Source: an uncultured Prevotellaceae bacterium
GTDB taxonomy: Bacteria; Bacteroidota; Bacteroidia; Bacteroidales; Bacteroidaceae
Direction of reading: 5' to 3'
DNA length: 13,541 nucleotides
NCBI GenBank assembly: GCA_947176655.1
Contig: CAMWRK010000034.1
Coordinates: 1-13,541, forward strand
Under the pieces are notes generated by a model. That model was not told the DNA's origin, did no database searches, and worked only from the letters and a program-made list of their open reading frames with translations. This document shows, in pieces, positions 7,315 to 13,541 of this stretch (the stretch's first letter is position 1; each line of letters begins with the position of its first letter). The translations under genes were made by a program, and so were the position numbers.

Positions 7315-8421
7315 TAACAATGATTGACACAAATAATCCATTGATTTTTTTCTTAAAGAAGTCATTTTCTTTTCCGTCTTCTCCCAATTAATCGAAAACA
7401 TAGCTTCTTCTATATTGGTTAGATTTTGTTCTCCTATATACAACGCGTTATTCTCAAGCCCTAATTCACTCATTAAATTCATTTGTCTTGAATCATGGTC
7501 TTTATCACCAGTTACTATTGACATAAATGGTCTATGGAATTGTACAGAAAATACAGTTCCATGAAAACTACCTGCCAAAACAAATTCTGCATTTGCCAAC
7601 AATCCTAACCACTCCAATGGACCAACATCTAATAAGTAATGAATTTTTCGATTAAAATAATCTGTGAACTTACCATTTGTTCTAACTATCAGTATGTCTC
7701 TATCTCCTACTATTTTCTGAGCTAAATCATTAACATAGTCAATTGCCAGATTCCCATAACAAATCATGTAAGGTTGAGAGATACGAGGTTTTTTCATAAT
7801 CTTCTTCCACTCTTCTGCGGATAACAATAAGGACGGGTCGACAACTAACTCAGCATTTCTTCCTGACAATTCTTTAACAATATCAACACCACTACGTTCT
7901 CTCACTGATATACTTGAAAAACGAGATAACATCAATTTATAACTTTCCCTATATTTATCTGGAATACTCAAGCAACCGAAACTGGAAGCATATGATAAAA
8001 CTTTTTTGTGTTTTGGAGCAAAAGCACCAAAAAAAACCGGATCACCATTTGTAAACTCCGGTCTCCACAATTGATCGCTACCAACTACATAAACATCGTA
8101 AATTGGAGGTTCATTCATTATCTCTTCTTGCGACTTATAACTTTTGCCTAATTTATAATACTTCGCAAAACACTCATTATACGCATCAATCCATGCCTTA
8201 CCCAACCTACCTGGTAATAAATTCTTCAGGAAATAATTTATCGAATGTAATAATTTGCCTCTAAAAGTCGGATGTGTTCCATGAAACTCATTTGGATATT
8301 TATAATCTATAATCTCTGCATAAAATCCCAGCTTTTCTATAGCACGCTGAGTAGCATACGCCTGCATAAACGTACCATAATTAAATATCTTGTGCTTTGT
8401 TATAATTCCGACCTTCAGCAT
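7312..8421 (-). CDS. Polysaccharide pyruvyl transferase family protein (promoter-proximal copy)
   Basis: A 369-residue PF04230 protein. It has the N-terminal MLKVGIITKHKIFNYGTFMQ followed by EIIDYK, IYDVYVVGSDQLWRP at 107-121 and GSFHGTVFSVQFH at 284-296 with the family's conserved histidine. It should transfer pyruvate from phosphoenolpyruvate to a sugar as a ketal, or act on a related substrate; the acceptor is unknown. It is clearly paralogous to the copy at 1476-2639 but, unlike that one, has no FrhB-like partner next to it. It is very AT-rich: 7321-7380 has only 16/60 G+C. It is bracketed by 14-bp direct repeats, which suggests it was inserted between the flippase and polymerase genes. 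The start is ATG 8421 without a Shine-Dalgarno site. Confidence 0.9.
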   Translation of the reverse strand: MLKVGIITKHKIFNYGTFMQAYATQRAIEKLGFYAEIIDYKYPNEFHGTHPTFRGKLLHSINYFLKNLLPGRLGKAWIDAYNECFAKYYKLGKSYKSQEEIMNEPPIYDVYVVGSDQLWRPEFTNGDPVFFGAFAPKHKKVLSYASSFGCLSIPDKYRESYKLMLSRFSSISVRERSGVDIVKELSGRNAELVVDPSLLLSAEEWKKIMKKPRISQPYMICYGNLAIDYVNDLAQKIVGDRDILIVRTNGKFTDYFNRKIHYLLDVGPLEWLGLLANAEFVLAGSFHGTVFSVQFHRPFMSIVTGDKDHDSRQMNLMSELGLENNALYIGEQNLTNIEEAMFSINWEKTEKKMTSLRKKSMDYLCQSLL

Positions 8422-8428
8422 TTCTCAA

Positions 8429-8442
8429 ATTTTCTAACATTA
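8429..8442. repeat. 14-bp direct repeat, copy upstream of the pyruvyl transferase
   Basis: ATTTTCTAACATTA on the plus strand, identical to 7301-7314. It lies 7 to 21 nt before the ATG of the pyruvyl transferase. Deletion between the copies would remove that gene exactly and leave the polymerase start intact. Confidence 0.8.
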
Positions 8443-8598
8443 ATTTTATAAAATAACTCTCTCCGCAATAATTCCACAGAAAATAACCAATATTCTCACT
8501 CTATGCCTTATCTGCAATACATACCCAACATACGAACAACCTACCTATGCATTGCAAAAAACATGCAACACAAGAGTTCAACATGCCATCATGTTTTT

Positions 8599-8629
8599 GA
8601 AACGTAATCTCTTAACAATCCGAATACAA
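8599..8629 (-). promoter_or_regulatory. Weak Bacteroidales-type promoter candidate
   Basis: Minus strand TTG (8629-8627), a 20-nt spacer, then TACGTTTC (8606-8599), seven of eight matches to TAnnTTTG. Transcription would start about 170 nt before the pyruvyl transferase. The missing final G makes it doubtful. Confidence 0.3.
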
Positions 8630-8653
8630 TCTAAACACTATTCACAATTATAC

Positions 8654-10192
8654 TTATCTTGATGTCAAGCATTCACGTAACCTCATTACCATAACTGACA
8701 GTTTTTTCTTTACAAAAAATTGCTCACAACTGGTAAGACCCATAAAGTATACAATAATCATCGAAAATATAACAGAACTACCAATTATAACCATTGAGCA
8801 AATGACAGACTCTGGCAGAAAAGACTTAATTGTAAACATGATTGCACAACAAACGACACCAACCAACAAGCAAGGTTGTATAGTAAGCCTAAAATACTGT
8901 CTCAAAGAGAGACGAAGCATCATGCATGCAATATACATTTTTACTATAAATACTATTAGCGATATTATGAATTGCACATAAAACACGCTGGCCGGTACTC
9001 CTCCGCAAAGCAGTACCACATATGCTATCGGGACTATCGCAATTAACAAACCACCTGTGACAGACTGGTAAAATTTAATATTACCTGTTGCTGCCATTCC
9101 TGTCATAAATGGATTTGCCATGACATCAATAATACAATTACATAGTATAATTCGAATAAACAGCGATGTGTACTTAGGAACTTCTGCCAACCAAAAAACA
9201 AGAATAAACTCTACTTCAAGCATAATCGGCAGGCATATGCAAAATAGTAACATAAATGTAAACTTTGAACCCCGGCAAATTAGGCTATGCATCAAAGAGT
9301 CATCTCCAGATGCATAACTCTTTATAATCTGCGGATTCAAGGCTGTTTGAAAACTTCCAGAAAAATGCAGCACGGCAGACCGTAATGTTATAGATATGCC
9401 TCGTGCTGCATTTACGGCAGTCCCAAAAAAAATATTAAGCAAGACATTGAGTCCCTGTGAAGACAACACAGAAGCCAAACTGCCCCATAAATTCCAAACT
9501 GAGAAAGAAAGCAACTCTTTGAATAGTCTCGGATGATAGGCTACACTAACGATTGCTACTTCCATTTTTTTACCACAATATGTTGTATAAATCATTCTTA
9601 CCAATAATTGTGACACCATCAACAGGACTGCATATATTATAAGGTTGTCTCCTAAATTTAGCATTATGACATATGCCATAGACAACTTAAGGACAGCCTC
9701 AAACACTGATATATACGCAAATGCAGACATACGTTCATACGCTATAATCAATGCATTGTATGGAACACTCCATATCATTATCACAGATGCAAGTACGGAA
9801 CATTGATAAACCCATAGTGCTGCAGTCATCCGATCCGGTGGTATTTGCATCCTCGTTAATACAAACCACAAACCTAAGGTTTCTCCTACAAACAAAACAA
9901 AAATGGCAATGATTAAATGAGCTAATTTACAAGTCGAAACAACATCCATAAGTTCTCCATCATCCCCAGCACCAAGAGCATAGGCTATGTACCTAGATGT
10001 TCCCGCACTCAATGAAACATTCAAAAAGGAAAACATGGTCACAAATCCGCCAACAACATTATAAATGCCATAGTCATCTATTCCAAGCGCCTTAATAACA
10101 ACTCTTGTTGTATATAAAGAGATACACAACAAAAAGGCCATCCGGAAATACAAAAGCATGGTGTTCTTGGCTATACGTTCATTATCGAGCAT
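8654..10192 (-). CDS. Wzx-type polysaccharide flippase (MOP superfamily)
   Basis: A 512-residue protein, full length for this group, with about 14 hydrophobic segments. The beginning NTMLLYFRMAFLLCISLYTTRVVIKALGI is followed by DYGIYNVVGGFVTMFSFLNVSL. An internal GTAVNAARGISIT...FQTALNPQIIKSYASGD region is typical of Bacteroidales capsule flippases in the MOP exporter superfamily. It should flip undecaprenyl-linked repeat units across the inner membrane for the polymerase. It starts at ATG 10192, 23 bases after the end of a 44-codon gene. It is the first large gene after the promoter at 10891-10922, and it is the second flippase in the window. A 12-bp inverted repeat lies in its coding region (9363-9413). 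Confidence 0.92.
   Translation of the reverse strand: MLDNERIAKNTMLLYFRMAFLLCISLYTTRVVIKALGIDDYGIYNVVGGFVTMFSFLNVSLSAGTSRYIAYALGAGDDGELMDVVSTCKLAHLIIAIFVLFVGETLGLWFVLTRMQIPPDRMTAALWVYQCSVLASVIMIWSVPYNALIIAYERMSAFAYISVFEAVLKLSMAYVIMLNLGDNLIIYAVLLMVSQLLVRMIYTTYCGKKMEVAIVSVAYHPRLFKELLSFSVWNLWGSLASVLSSQGLNVLLNIFFGTAVNAARGISITLRSAVLHFSGSFQTALNPQIIKSYASGDDSLMHSLICRGSKFTFMLLFCICLPIMLEVEFILVFWLAEVPKYTSLFIRIILCNCIIDVMANPFMTGMAATGNIKFYQSVTGGLLIAIVPIAYVVLLCGGVPASVFYVQFIISLIVFIVKMYIACMMLRLSLRQYFRLTIQPCLLVGVVCCAIMFTIKSFLPESVICSMVIIGSSVIFSMIIVYFMGLTSCEQFFVKKKLSVMVMRLRECLTSR
9363..9413. repeat. 12-bp inverted repeat inside the flippase gene
   Basis: AAATGCAGCACG at 9363-9374 is the exact reverse complement of 9402-9413, with a 27-nt spacer. 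ACGGCAG also recurs directly (in the loop and after the right arm). The arms fall in the segments encoding VNAAR and SAVLHF. Confidence 0.7.
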
Positions 10193-10215
10193 AACTTTAT
10201 TCTTTTGTCTAACAG

Positions 10216-10350
10216 TTATTGCGACTTAGCCCTTAAATAATTTGTAAACGAATTTTCAGCATCCAAAATGTCCATTAAACCATGTACATAATAAAAATTC
10301 ACGAACCATTCATCCTTGAACAGACGTAATTCAAACAAATTCAATGTCAT
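10216..10350 (-). CDS. 44-residue small protein of unknown function
   Basis: A short frame from ATG 10350 to TAA 10216. It encodes a 44-residue peptide beginning MTLNLFELRLFKDEWFVNF and ending NYLRAKSQ, acidic-aromatic and probably helical, with no membrane segment or known motif. Its start overlaps the last 20 bases of the 93-codon gene in another frame, and its stop is 23 bases before the flippase ATG, a typical operon arrangement. It may be a separate coupled gene. It could also be the C-terminal part of a roughly 135-residue protein split from the 93-codon frame by a frameshift: a +1 shift at the upstream GTT-TGA would join them. I do not recognise it. Confidence 0.45.
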   Translation of the reverse strand: MTLNLFELRLFKDEWFVNFYYVHGLMDILDAENSFTNYLRAKSQ

Positions 10351-10612
10351 CAATATGTTCTATCAGCAGAGTGTTTATCCACATTGGTGTCAAACGTTCC
10401 CTCTCTGCCATGATGGCTATTTTATAGATTGGCACATCGGCAACGAACCCTGCCATATCCGTAAGCTCCTTATCCGAACATGGACTTATGCCAAGAAACA
10501 TGCCTTTAACGGAAAAGCCACGATGTCCCAAGACCTGCACACGGCACATCCTTTCACGCTTACTGTTCAGCATATCTGCATAGGCTTTCTCTTGAAATTC
10601 TATAGGATTCAT
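10331..10612 (-). CDS. 93-residue conserved-looking protein of unknown function
   Basis: An uncharacterised cytoplasmic protein with no signal peptide or membrane segment. A stop codon lies in frame 15 bases before the ATG, so the start is firm unless translation begins elsewhere. The sequence has a charged helical N-terminus (MNPIEFQEKAYADMLNSKRE), a likely strand-rich centre (CRVQVLGHRGFSVKGMFLGI), and a helical second half (CSDKELTDMAGFVADVPIYK, then MAERERLTPMWINTLLIEHI). Its ordinary codon use and even residue composition argue that it is real. It is the first gene after the 10891-10922 promoter and overlaps the 44-codon gene by 20 bases. I assign no function. A regulator or accessory factor is possible because capsule operons in this group often begin with regulators, but it does not resemble UpxY or UpxZ. 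Confidence 0.6.
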   Translation of the reverse strand: MNPIEFQEKAYADMLNSKRERMCRVQVLGHRGFSVKGMFLGISPCSDKELTDMAGFVADVPIYKIAIMAERERLTPMWINTLLIEHIDDIEFV

Positions 10613-10628
10613 ATTATCATTTTTCTAA

Positions 10629-10643
10629 ATGTGTGTCACACAT
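10629..10643. repeat. 15-bp palindrome before the 93-codon gene
   Basis: ATGTGTG-T-CACACAT, arms of 7 bp around one base, ending 17 nt before the ATG at 10612. The position would suit an operator or a small hairpin near the ribosome site. No partner protein is apparent. Confidence 0.4.
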
Positions 10644-10752
10644 AAATGTAGGCCGGCAAGATGTTCAAAAAACATAGCTTCTGGCAAAAACTCAAAATTA
10701 CCCCAACCCAACAGATTGGCAGTAACACGTGTCTTACAGTAGACTGTGTCTT

Positions 10753-10788
10753 GTCTGACAATGACCTCAAAGACAGAGGTTAGCAGAC
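10753..10788. other. Possible stem-loop in the leader of the second operon
   Basis: GTCTG (10753-10757) pairs with CAGAC (10784-10788), and inside it ACCTC (10764-10768) pairs with GAGGT (10776-10780). These are two short stems separated by an internal loop. No U-run follows on the transcribed strand, so it is not a classic terminator. Stems this short may be chance. Confidence 0.3.
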
Positions 10789-10890
10789 GGGATTGGAACA
10801 TTATACAATGTCTCCACATAACATGATGCAACGTGACATCAATTCCTTGGGAAGTCAATAACAACTTACTGACATAACCCAACATGTTTA

Positions 10891-10922
10891 CAAAAATACG
10901 AAATAATTTTATTATCCGCAAG
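10891..10922 (-). promoter_or_regulatory. Bacteroidales-type promoter of the downstream polysaccharide operon
   Basis: On the minus strand CTTG (10922-10919) is followed by a 20-nt spacer and TATTTTTG (10898-10891). This is an exact match to the -7 box TAnnTTTG and three of four bases of the -33 TTTG at the usual spacing. Transcription would run toward the 93-codon gene with a leader of roughly 270 nt. A second -7-like box, TAATTTTG (10700-10693), has only a poor -33 (ACTG at N19) but would give a shorter leader. Confidence 0.65.
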
Positions 10923-11138
10923 CAACATACGTAAATTTCCCTACCCTTGTTGCATTTATGTCTAAAATCTCGCTTATCCTGATGCCAGCGGCATGACAGC
11001 AACACAACAGGGATGGCTATCACCACATCGCCACACGCTGTAATGATATTTCCTATATGCCATCGACCGGTTTTAGGGTCTCCCAACCGGCGTTCTCACA
11101 GACTCCGAGGTGTGTCTTCGTGATGTGTCGGTTCAGAC

Positions 11139-11209
11139 ACCGTGGTCTTGGAGGCCAAGCTCAATGGTCTTGGCCTCCAAGACCACGGTCTTTCGCCCCC
11201 AAGACCGTG
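11139..11209. repeat. Nested hairpins built from 21-22-bp degenerate tandem units
   Basis: A perfect 21-bp inverted repeat (11139-11159 with 11169-11189) surrounds a 9-nt loop. Each arm contains its own small palindrome: CTTGGAGGCCAAG (11147-11159) and CTTGGCCTCCAAG (11169-11181). A further 9-bp pair, CACGGTCTT (11184-11192) with AAGACCGTG (11201-11209), follows. GGTCTTGG or its complement occurs four times (11144, 11166, 11178, 11199). Read as tandem units starting GGTCTT at 11144, 11166 and 11187, the period is 21-22 bp. No T-run follows on either strand, so a standard terminator is unlikely. It resembles an extragenic palindromic element. Confidence 0.85.
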
Positions 11210-11673
11210 ATGTCTCTGGCAGGGGGGATGGGAAACACAAAGTACAGGAAAGCATGTCAAGTTATTATATGCATGTACAGCATATCCATAAAGTGCAGCA
11301 ACTGATTATAGTATAGCAATATACACAGGACTCAATCAAAACAAAGAAAAGCCGATTCCGCCTTGTCTTTTTACACAGCAAGCTCTATCCTTTCTTGTCC
11401 TACTCCAAAAGATAAACTTTTGCACTGATGCACAAATAAACAAATCGTCAGTTCCTATGCTCATGTGTAATATTTTTTCAAGTTATTTCCGTCTGGCGAA
11501 CTACCTCAGTTCGAAGGAACCGGACAAAACTACTCATGCATTCAACTCCAACAGCCTATTTCTACAATGCCGCCAATCTTTTCTAAACGCCATACCAACC
11601 TCCAAAAACACAAGTTGAAGGCTATGCTGTCCTAAAAACAAAATGTAGCACTATTAACTCTGCAAAACCTTCC

Positions 11674-12087
11674 TTACTGGTTTATCTTTTCTCGAAGTAT
11701 CGTTGATGAGATCCCATCTGTATGGGGTAAATATACGATTTCCACGCCATAGGGAGCAAACTGCTCCTCGTATCGCTGCCAAGCAACAGAGCCTTGCCAA
11801 TCGCTGCCAACAAACATCTTGTGGAACTTCATGGGTAATCTATGGTATGCGGCGAGCTTGTCCTTGTCAATTTGGGGTACTACTTCATCCACGTATCTGA
11901 TTGCCTCTACTATGCGGCAACGATCCTCAAAAGAAACAACGGGTCTTTTATGCTTTTCATGTTCCACAAGTTCATCTGTCGATACGCCAACGATGAGATA
12001 ATCGCATTGAGATTTTGCCCTTTCAAGTATGTTTAGGTGGCCGATATGAAACATATCGTATACACCGGTTGTATATCCTATTACCAT
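11674..12087 (-). CDS. TagD-like glycerol-3-phosphate (or related) cytidylyltransferase
   Basis: A 137-residue single-domain nucleotidyltransferase, the normal length of TagD-type enzymes. It has GVYDMFHIGHLNIL (residues 8-21), with the HxGH nucleotide-binding motif at 14-17, RYVDEVV at 64-70, GSDWQGS at 94-100, and HTDGISSTILR at 122-132, matching the family's R-T-x-G-I-S-T-T motif. TagD joins CTP and sn-glycerol 3-phosphate to give CDP-glycerol and pyrophosphate. The exact substrate here is inferred, and a different alcohol phosphate is possible. Its ATG overlaps the stop of the preceding flippase by one base (TAATG), so translation is probably coupled. No glycerophosphotransferase that would use CDP-glycerol is in the window. 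I do not assign tagD because substrate and organism differ from the Bacillus enzyme. Confidence 0.88.
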   Translation of the reverse strand: MVIGYTTGVYDMFHIGHLNILERAKSQCDYLIVGVSTDELVEHEKHKRPVVSFEDRCRIVEAIRYVDEVVPQIDKDKLAAYHRLPMKFHKMFVGSDWQGSVAWQRYEEQFAPYGVEIVYLPHTDGISSTILREKINQ

Positions 12088-13541
12088 TATTCTGACTTGA
12101 TAATTGATTTAGACTTTTTTATGACGGACACTATATATTGCACTTCAGACGTTCTGCCGAACAATAGCATGAAGATGCCAGATGAAACCACTAATGTTAA
12201 CGAAAAAATCACTAACAGATTGGCCATGGGTGGCAGATGTATCAGTAGTGACAAATAATAACAAATACCACATACAGCGAAGTATGCAACCGCCTTTATC
12301 GTATAATCCTTGAAATACGGGAATGCGCTACGCTTAAGTCCACGTTTGAAAACAATATATGGATCATACCATACATTCGTAACAAGGCGTGTAATGGCTG
12401 TGCCCCACAACACGCCGGGAAGTCCATAATATTTTGCAAGTATAATCGACAGCACGATATTCAATACGGCCGATATTACAGGACGTATTTTACCCTGTAC
12501 AAACAATCCCATTGTCTGGCGATAGTTATAAGACGAATAAAGCATCCCGCCGATATATTGGTTCAATGCTATTATGAACGATGTAGACGGGCTCAAAACA
12601 TATTCATTCCCAATCCACAAGAGAATAAAAGGACTCATGGAGGTAAACAAGCAAATAGAGGATACTCCATAGAACAGGAACGTGGCCATGTTTATACGAA
12701 AAAACATACGGGTTTTGATCTCATCCGTTTCTGTTGCGTTAAGGTGTCCGATACTTGCTGTAATATTGCTGAAAATTGTTCCAAGAAATCCACCGACAGA
12801 CGAACAAACCAGCCAATAGTTTGAGTATAATCCGACTTGCAGCAAACCCACAAATTTTGATATAACGATATTATCGGTCGAATTAAGCGAAAGCGTGCCT
12901 ATCTTATATATTATCAATGCTTTCACATTCTTCTTTATATCTGATATTTCATCTTCCGGCAGTCTGGCATTCTTGTATTTGCTGAGATATGGATATTGTT
13001 TATCTGCTTTCCTCGCAATAGTTATGTCCTGTAGTATAACTGAGGCAATCTGGACACAAAGATATAGTATGAAATTCTGCCAAAGGACAAGAACAAGTAC
13101 CTGAAAGATGGCGCTACCTATAATAAACCAATATGATATGGTTGTACTCAGATATGTTTTCTGGCTCGCAAACAGCAGACTTTTCTTATATGCAAAAAGG
13201 TAAGATACGGCAGATGATATTACGTAGAGAATATATATCAGATGAAAGTTTGGTATTTCTATTTCTGTCTTTACAAAGAATCCAAGGAAAGGCGTAATGG
13301 AAAATCCCAGCAATGCGACAATACAGAACATCCAGCGGTACACTTTTCTGAACAGAGCCATCAAAGAGCCGACCATTTGTTCATCTCCTTGAGCGATAGG
13401 TTTGTAGAGTGCATAGATTATTGCTTGTCCGAATCCAAGTTCTGTAAATGACAATAGAGACAAGATGATACCGAAAAAACCTTTTAATCCAAGATAATAT
13501 GCACCTAATTCATAAATGAATACAGTACGGCACGCAAACGA
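12087..13541 (-). CDS. Wzx-type flippase, 5' end outside window
   Basis: The frame is open to the last base of the window, giving 484 visible residues and no internal ATG near the edge. A TTG at 13463 should not be taken as the start, because the residues upstream (RTVFIYELGAYYLGLKGFFG) are the family-typical first transmembrane region. Perhaps 25-35 N-terminal residues are missing. Typical segments are LSFTELGFGQAIIYALYKPI, LNSTDNIVISKFVGLLQVGLYSNYW and YRQTMGLFVQGKIRPV. It is a MOP-superfamily exporter expected to move lipid-linked glycans across the inner membrane. It belongs to a different flippase subfamily from the one at 8654-10192. It is coupled by TAATG to the cytidylyltransferase, so both probably belong to an operon that starts outside the window. 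Confidence 0.9.
   Translation of the reverse strand, partial: SFACRTVFIYELGAYYLGLKGFFGIILSLLSFTELGFGQAIIYALYKPIAQGDEQMVGSLMALFRKVYRWMFCIVALLGFSITPFLGFFVKTEIEIPNFHLIYILYVISSAVSYLFAYKKSLLFASQKTYLSTTISYWFIIGSAIFQVLVLVLWQNFILYLCVQIASVILQDITIARKADKQYPYLSKYKNARLPEDEISDIKKNVKALIIYKIGTLSLNSTDNIVISKFVGLLQVGLYSNYWLVCSSVGGFLGTIFSNITASIGHLNATETDEIKTRMFFRINMATFLFYGVSSICLFTSMSPFILLWIGNEYVLSPSTSFIIALNQYIGGMLYSSYNYRQTMGLFVQGKIRPVISAVLNIVLSIILAKYYGLPGVLWGTAITRLVTNVWYDPYIVFKRGLKRSAFPYFKDYTIKAVAYFAVCGICYYLSLLIHLPPMANLLVIFSLTLVVSSGIFMLLFGRTSEVQYIVSVIKKSKSIIKSE

Larger units (their letters stand above)
8422..8653. other. 232-bp gap between flippase and pyruvyl transferase
   Basis: No coding frame of note on either strand. 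It is the longest spacer inside the run from the second flippase to the acetyltransferase. It contains a weak promoter candidate at 8599-8629 and one of the 14-bp repeats. I see no convincing terminator after the flippase stop. Confidence 0.6.
10613..11673. other. 1.06-kb region without a convincing gene
   Basis: Between the cytidylyltransferase and the 93-codon gene I find no frame with recognisable protein features. The only long minus-strand frame (10625-11086) runs through the promoter and is rich in Cys, His and Trp, as non-coding frames are. The region holds the promoter at 10891-10922, small palindromes in the leader, and the hairpin repeat at 11139-11209. From about 11210 to 11673 I see no structure I can name. 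It may be a recombination junction or decayed sequence. Confidence 0.55.

Noticed and set aside
9294..9323. AAAGAGT/ACTCTTT inverted repeat in the flippase gene
   Set aside because: Only 7 bp in AT-rich coding sequence, and the encoded residues (KSYASGDDSL) fit the family there. Chance is sufficient.
10860..10980. Invertible capsule promoter of the Bacteroides type
   Set aside because: I looked for inverted repeats flanking the promoter match and found no convincing pair, nor the recombinase-site-like sequences described for such switches.
10625..11086. 153-codon minus-strand frame between the promoter region and the hairpin element
   Set aside because: It runs through the promoter match at 10891-10922, is rich in Cys, His and Trp, and shows no family motif. 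I treat it as a chance open frame.
11497..11513. CGAACT/AGTTCG hairpin in the gap
   Set aside because: A 6-bp stem with no T-run on either strand; not a terminator and not significant.
11525..11551. TAGTTTTG box on the minus strand as a promoter for the gap region
   Set aside because: The -7 box matches, but the nearest TTG is only 16 nt away, outside the usual 19-21, and no gene follows closely.
11534..11593. 19-codon minus-strand frame preceded by GGAGG at 5-nt spacing
   Set aside because: It is too short to judge, has no conserved feature, and the surrounding kilobase shows no other sign of coding.
1..13541. tRNA, rRNA, CRISPR array or insertion sequence
   Set aside because: No cloverleaf, spaced repeat array, transposase frame or terminal inverted repeat was seen in the window.

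Overview
The window reads as part of a capsular or surface polysaccharide biosynthesis locus from a Bacteroidales gut-type bacterium (Bacteroides, Phocaeicola or Prevotella relatives). The evidence is the gene content, the flippase and glycosyltransferase sequence types, mostly absent Shine-Dalgarno sites, and a promoter of the TTG-N20-TAnnTTTG type used by this phylum. No gene allows a species call. Every convincing gene lies on the minus strand, so the locus is read from high to low coordinates.

In transcription order: a Wzx-type flippase whose 5' end is outside the window (12087-13541); a TagD-like cytidylyltransferase overlapping it by one base (11674-12087); about 1.06 kb without a convincing gene (10613-11673), holding a set of strong hairpins and a Bacteroidales-type promoter; two overlapping small genes of unknown function (93 and 44 codons); a second Wzx flippase (8654-10192); a 232-bp gap; an AT-rich polysaccharide pyruvyl transferase; a Wzy-type polymerase; an acyltransferase-3 membrane protein; two GT4 glycosyltransferases; a second pyruvyl transferase; an FrhB-like iron-sulphur protein; and the first 97 codons of a WcaF-like acetyltransferase running out of the window. 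From 8421 down to 1 the genes are packed tightly, with several overlaps, as expected for one operon.

Together the genes would assemble a repeat unit (glycosyltransferases), decorate it (two acyltransferases and two pyruvyl-transferase-family proteins), flip it (Wzx) and polymerise it (Wzy). The initiating sugar-phosphate transferase, nucleotide-sugar enzymes and UpxY/UpxZ regulators are not in the window. Two flippases separated by a gap with its own promoter suggest two modules joined here.

The most unusual sequence is a 72-nt, almost perfect palindrome (32 base pairs, one 4-nt bulge, 4-nt loop) inside the coding region of one glycosyltransferase. One arm encodes the family-typical WKHPE segment and the other looks like its reverse-complement copy. 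Other points of interest are 14-bp direct repeats bracketing the AT-rich pyruvyl transferase, a C8 tract near the end of the iron-sulphur gene, the uncharacterised 93/44-codon pair, and the nested hairpin repeat at 11139-11209.
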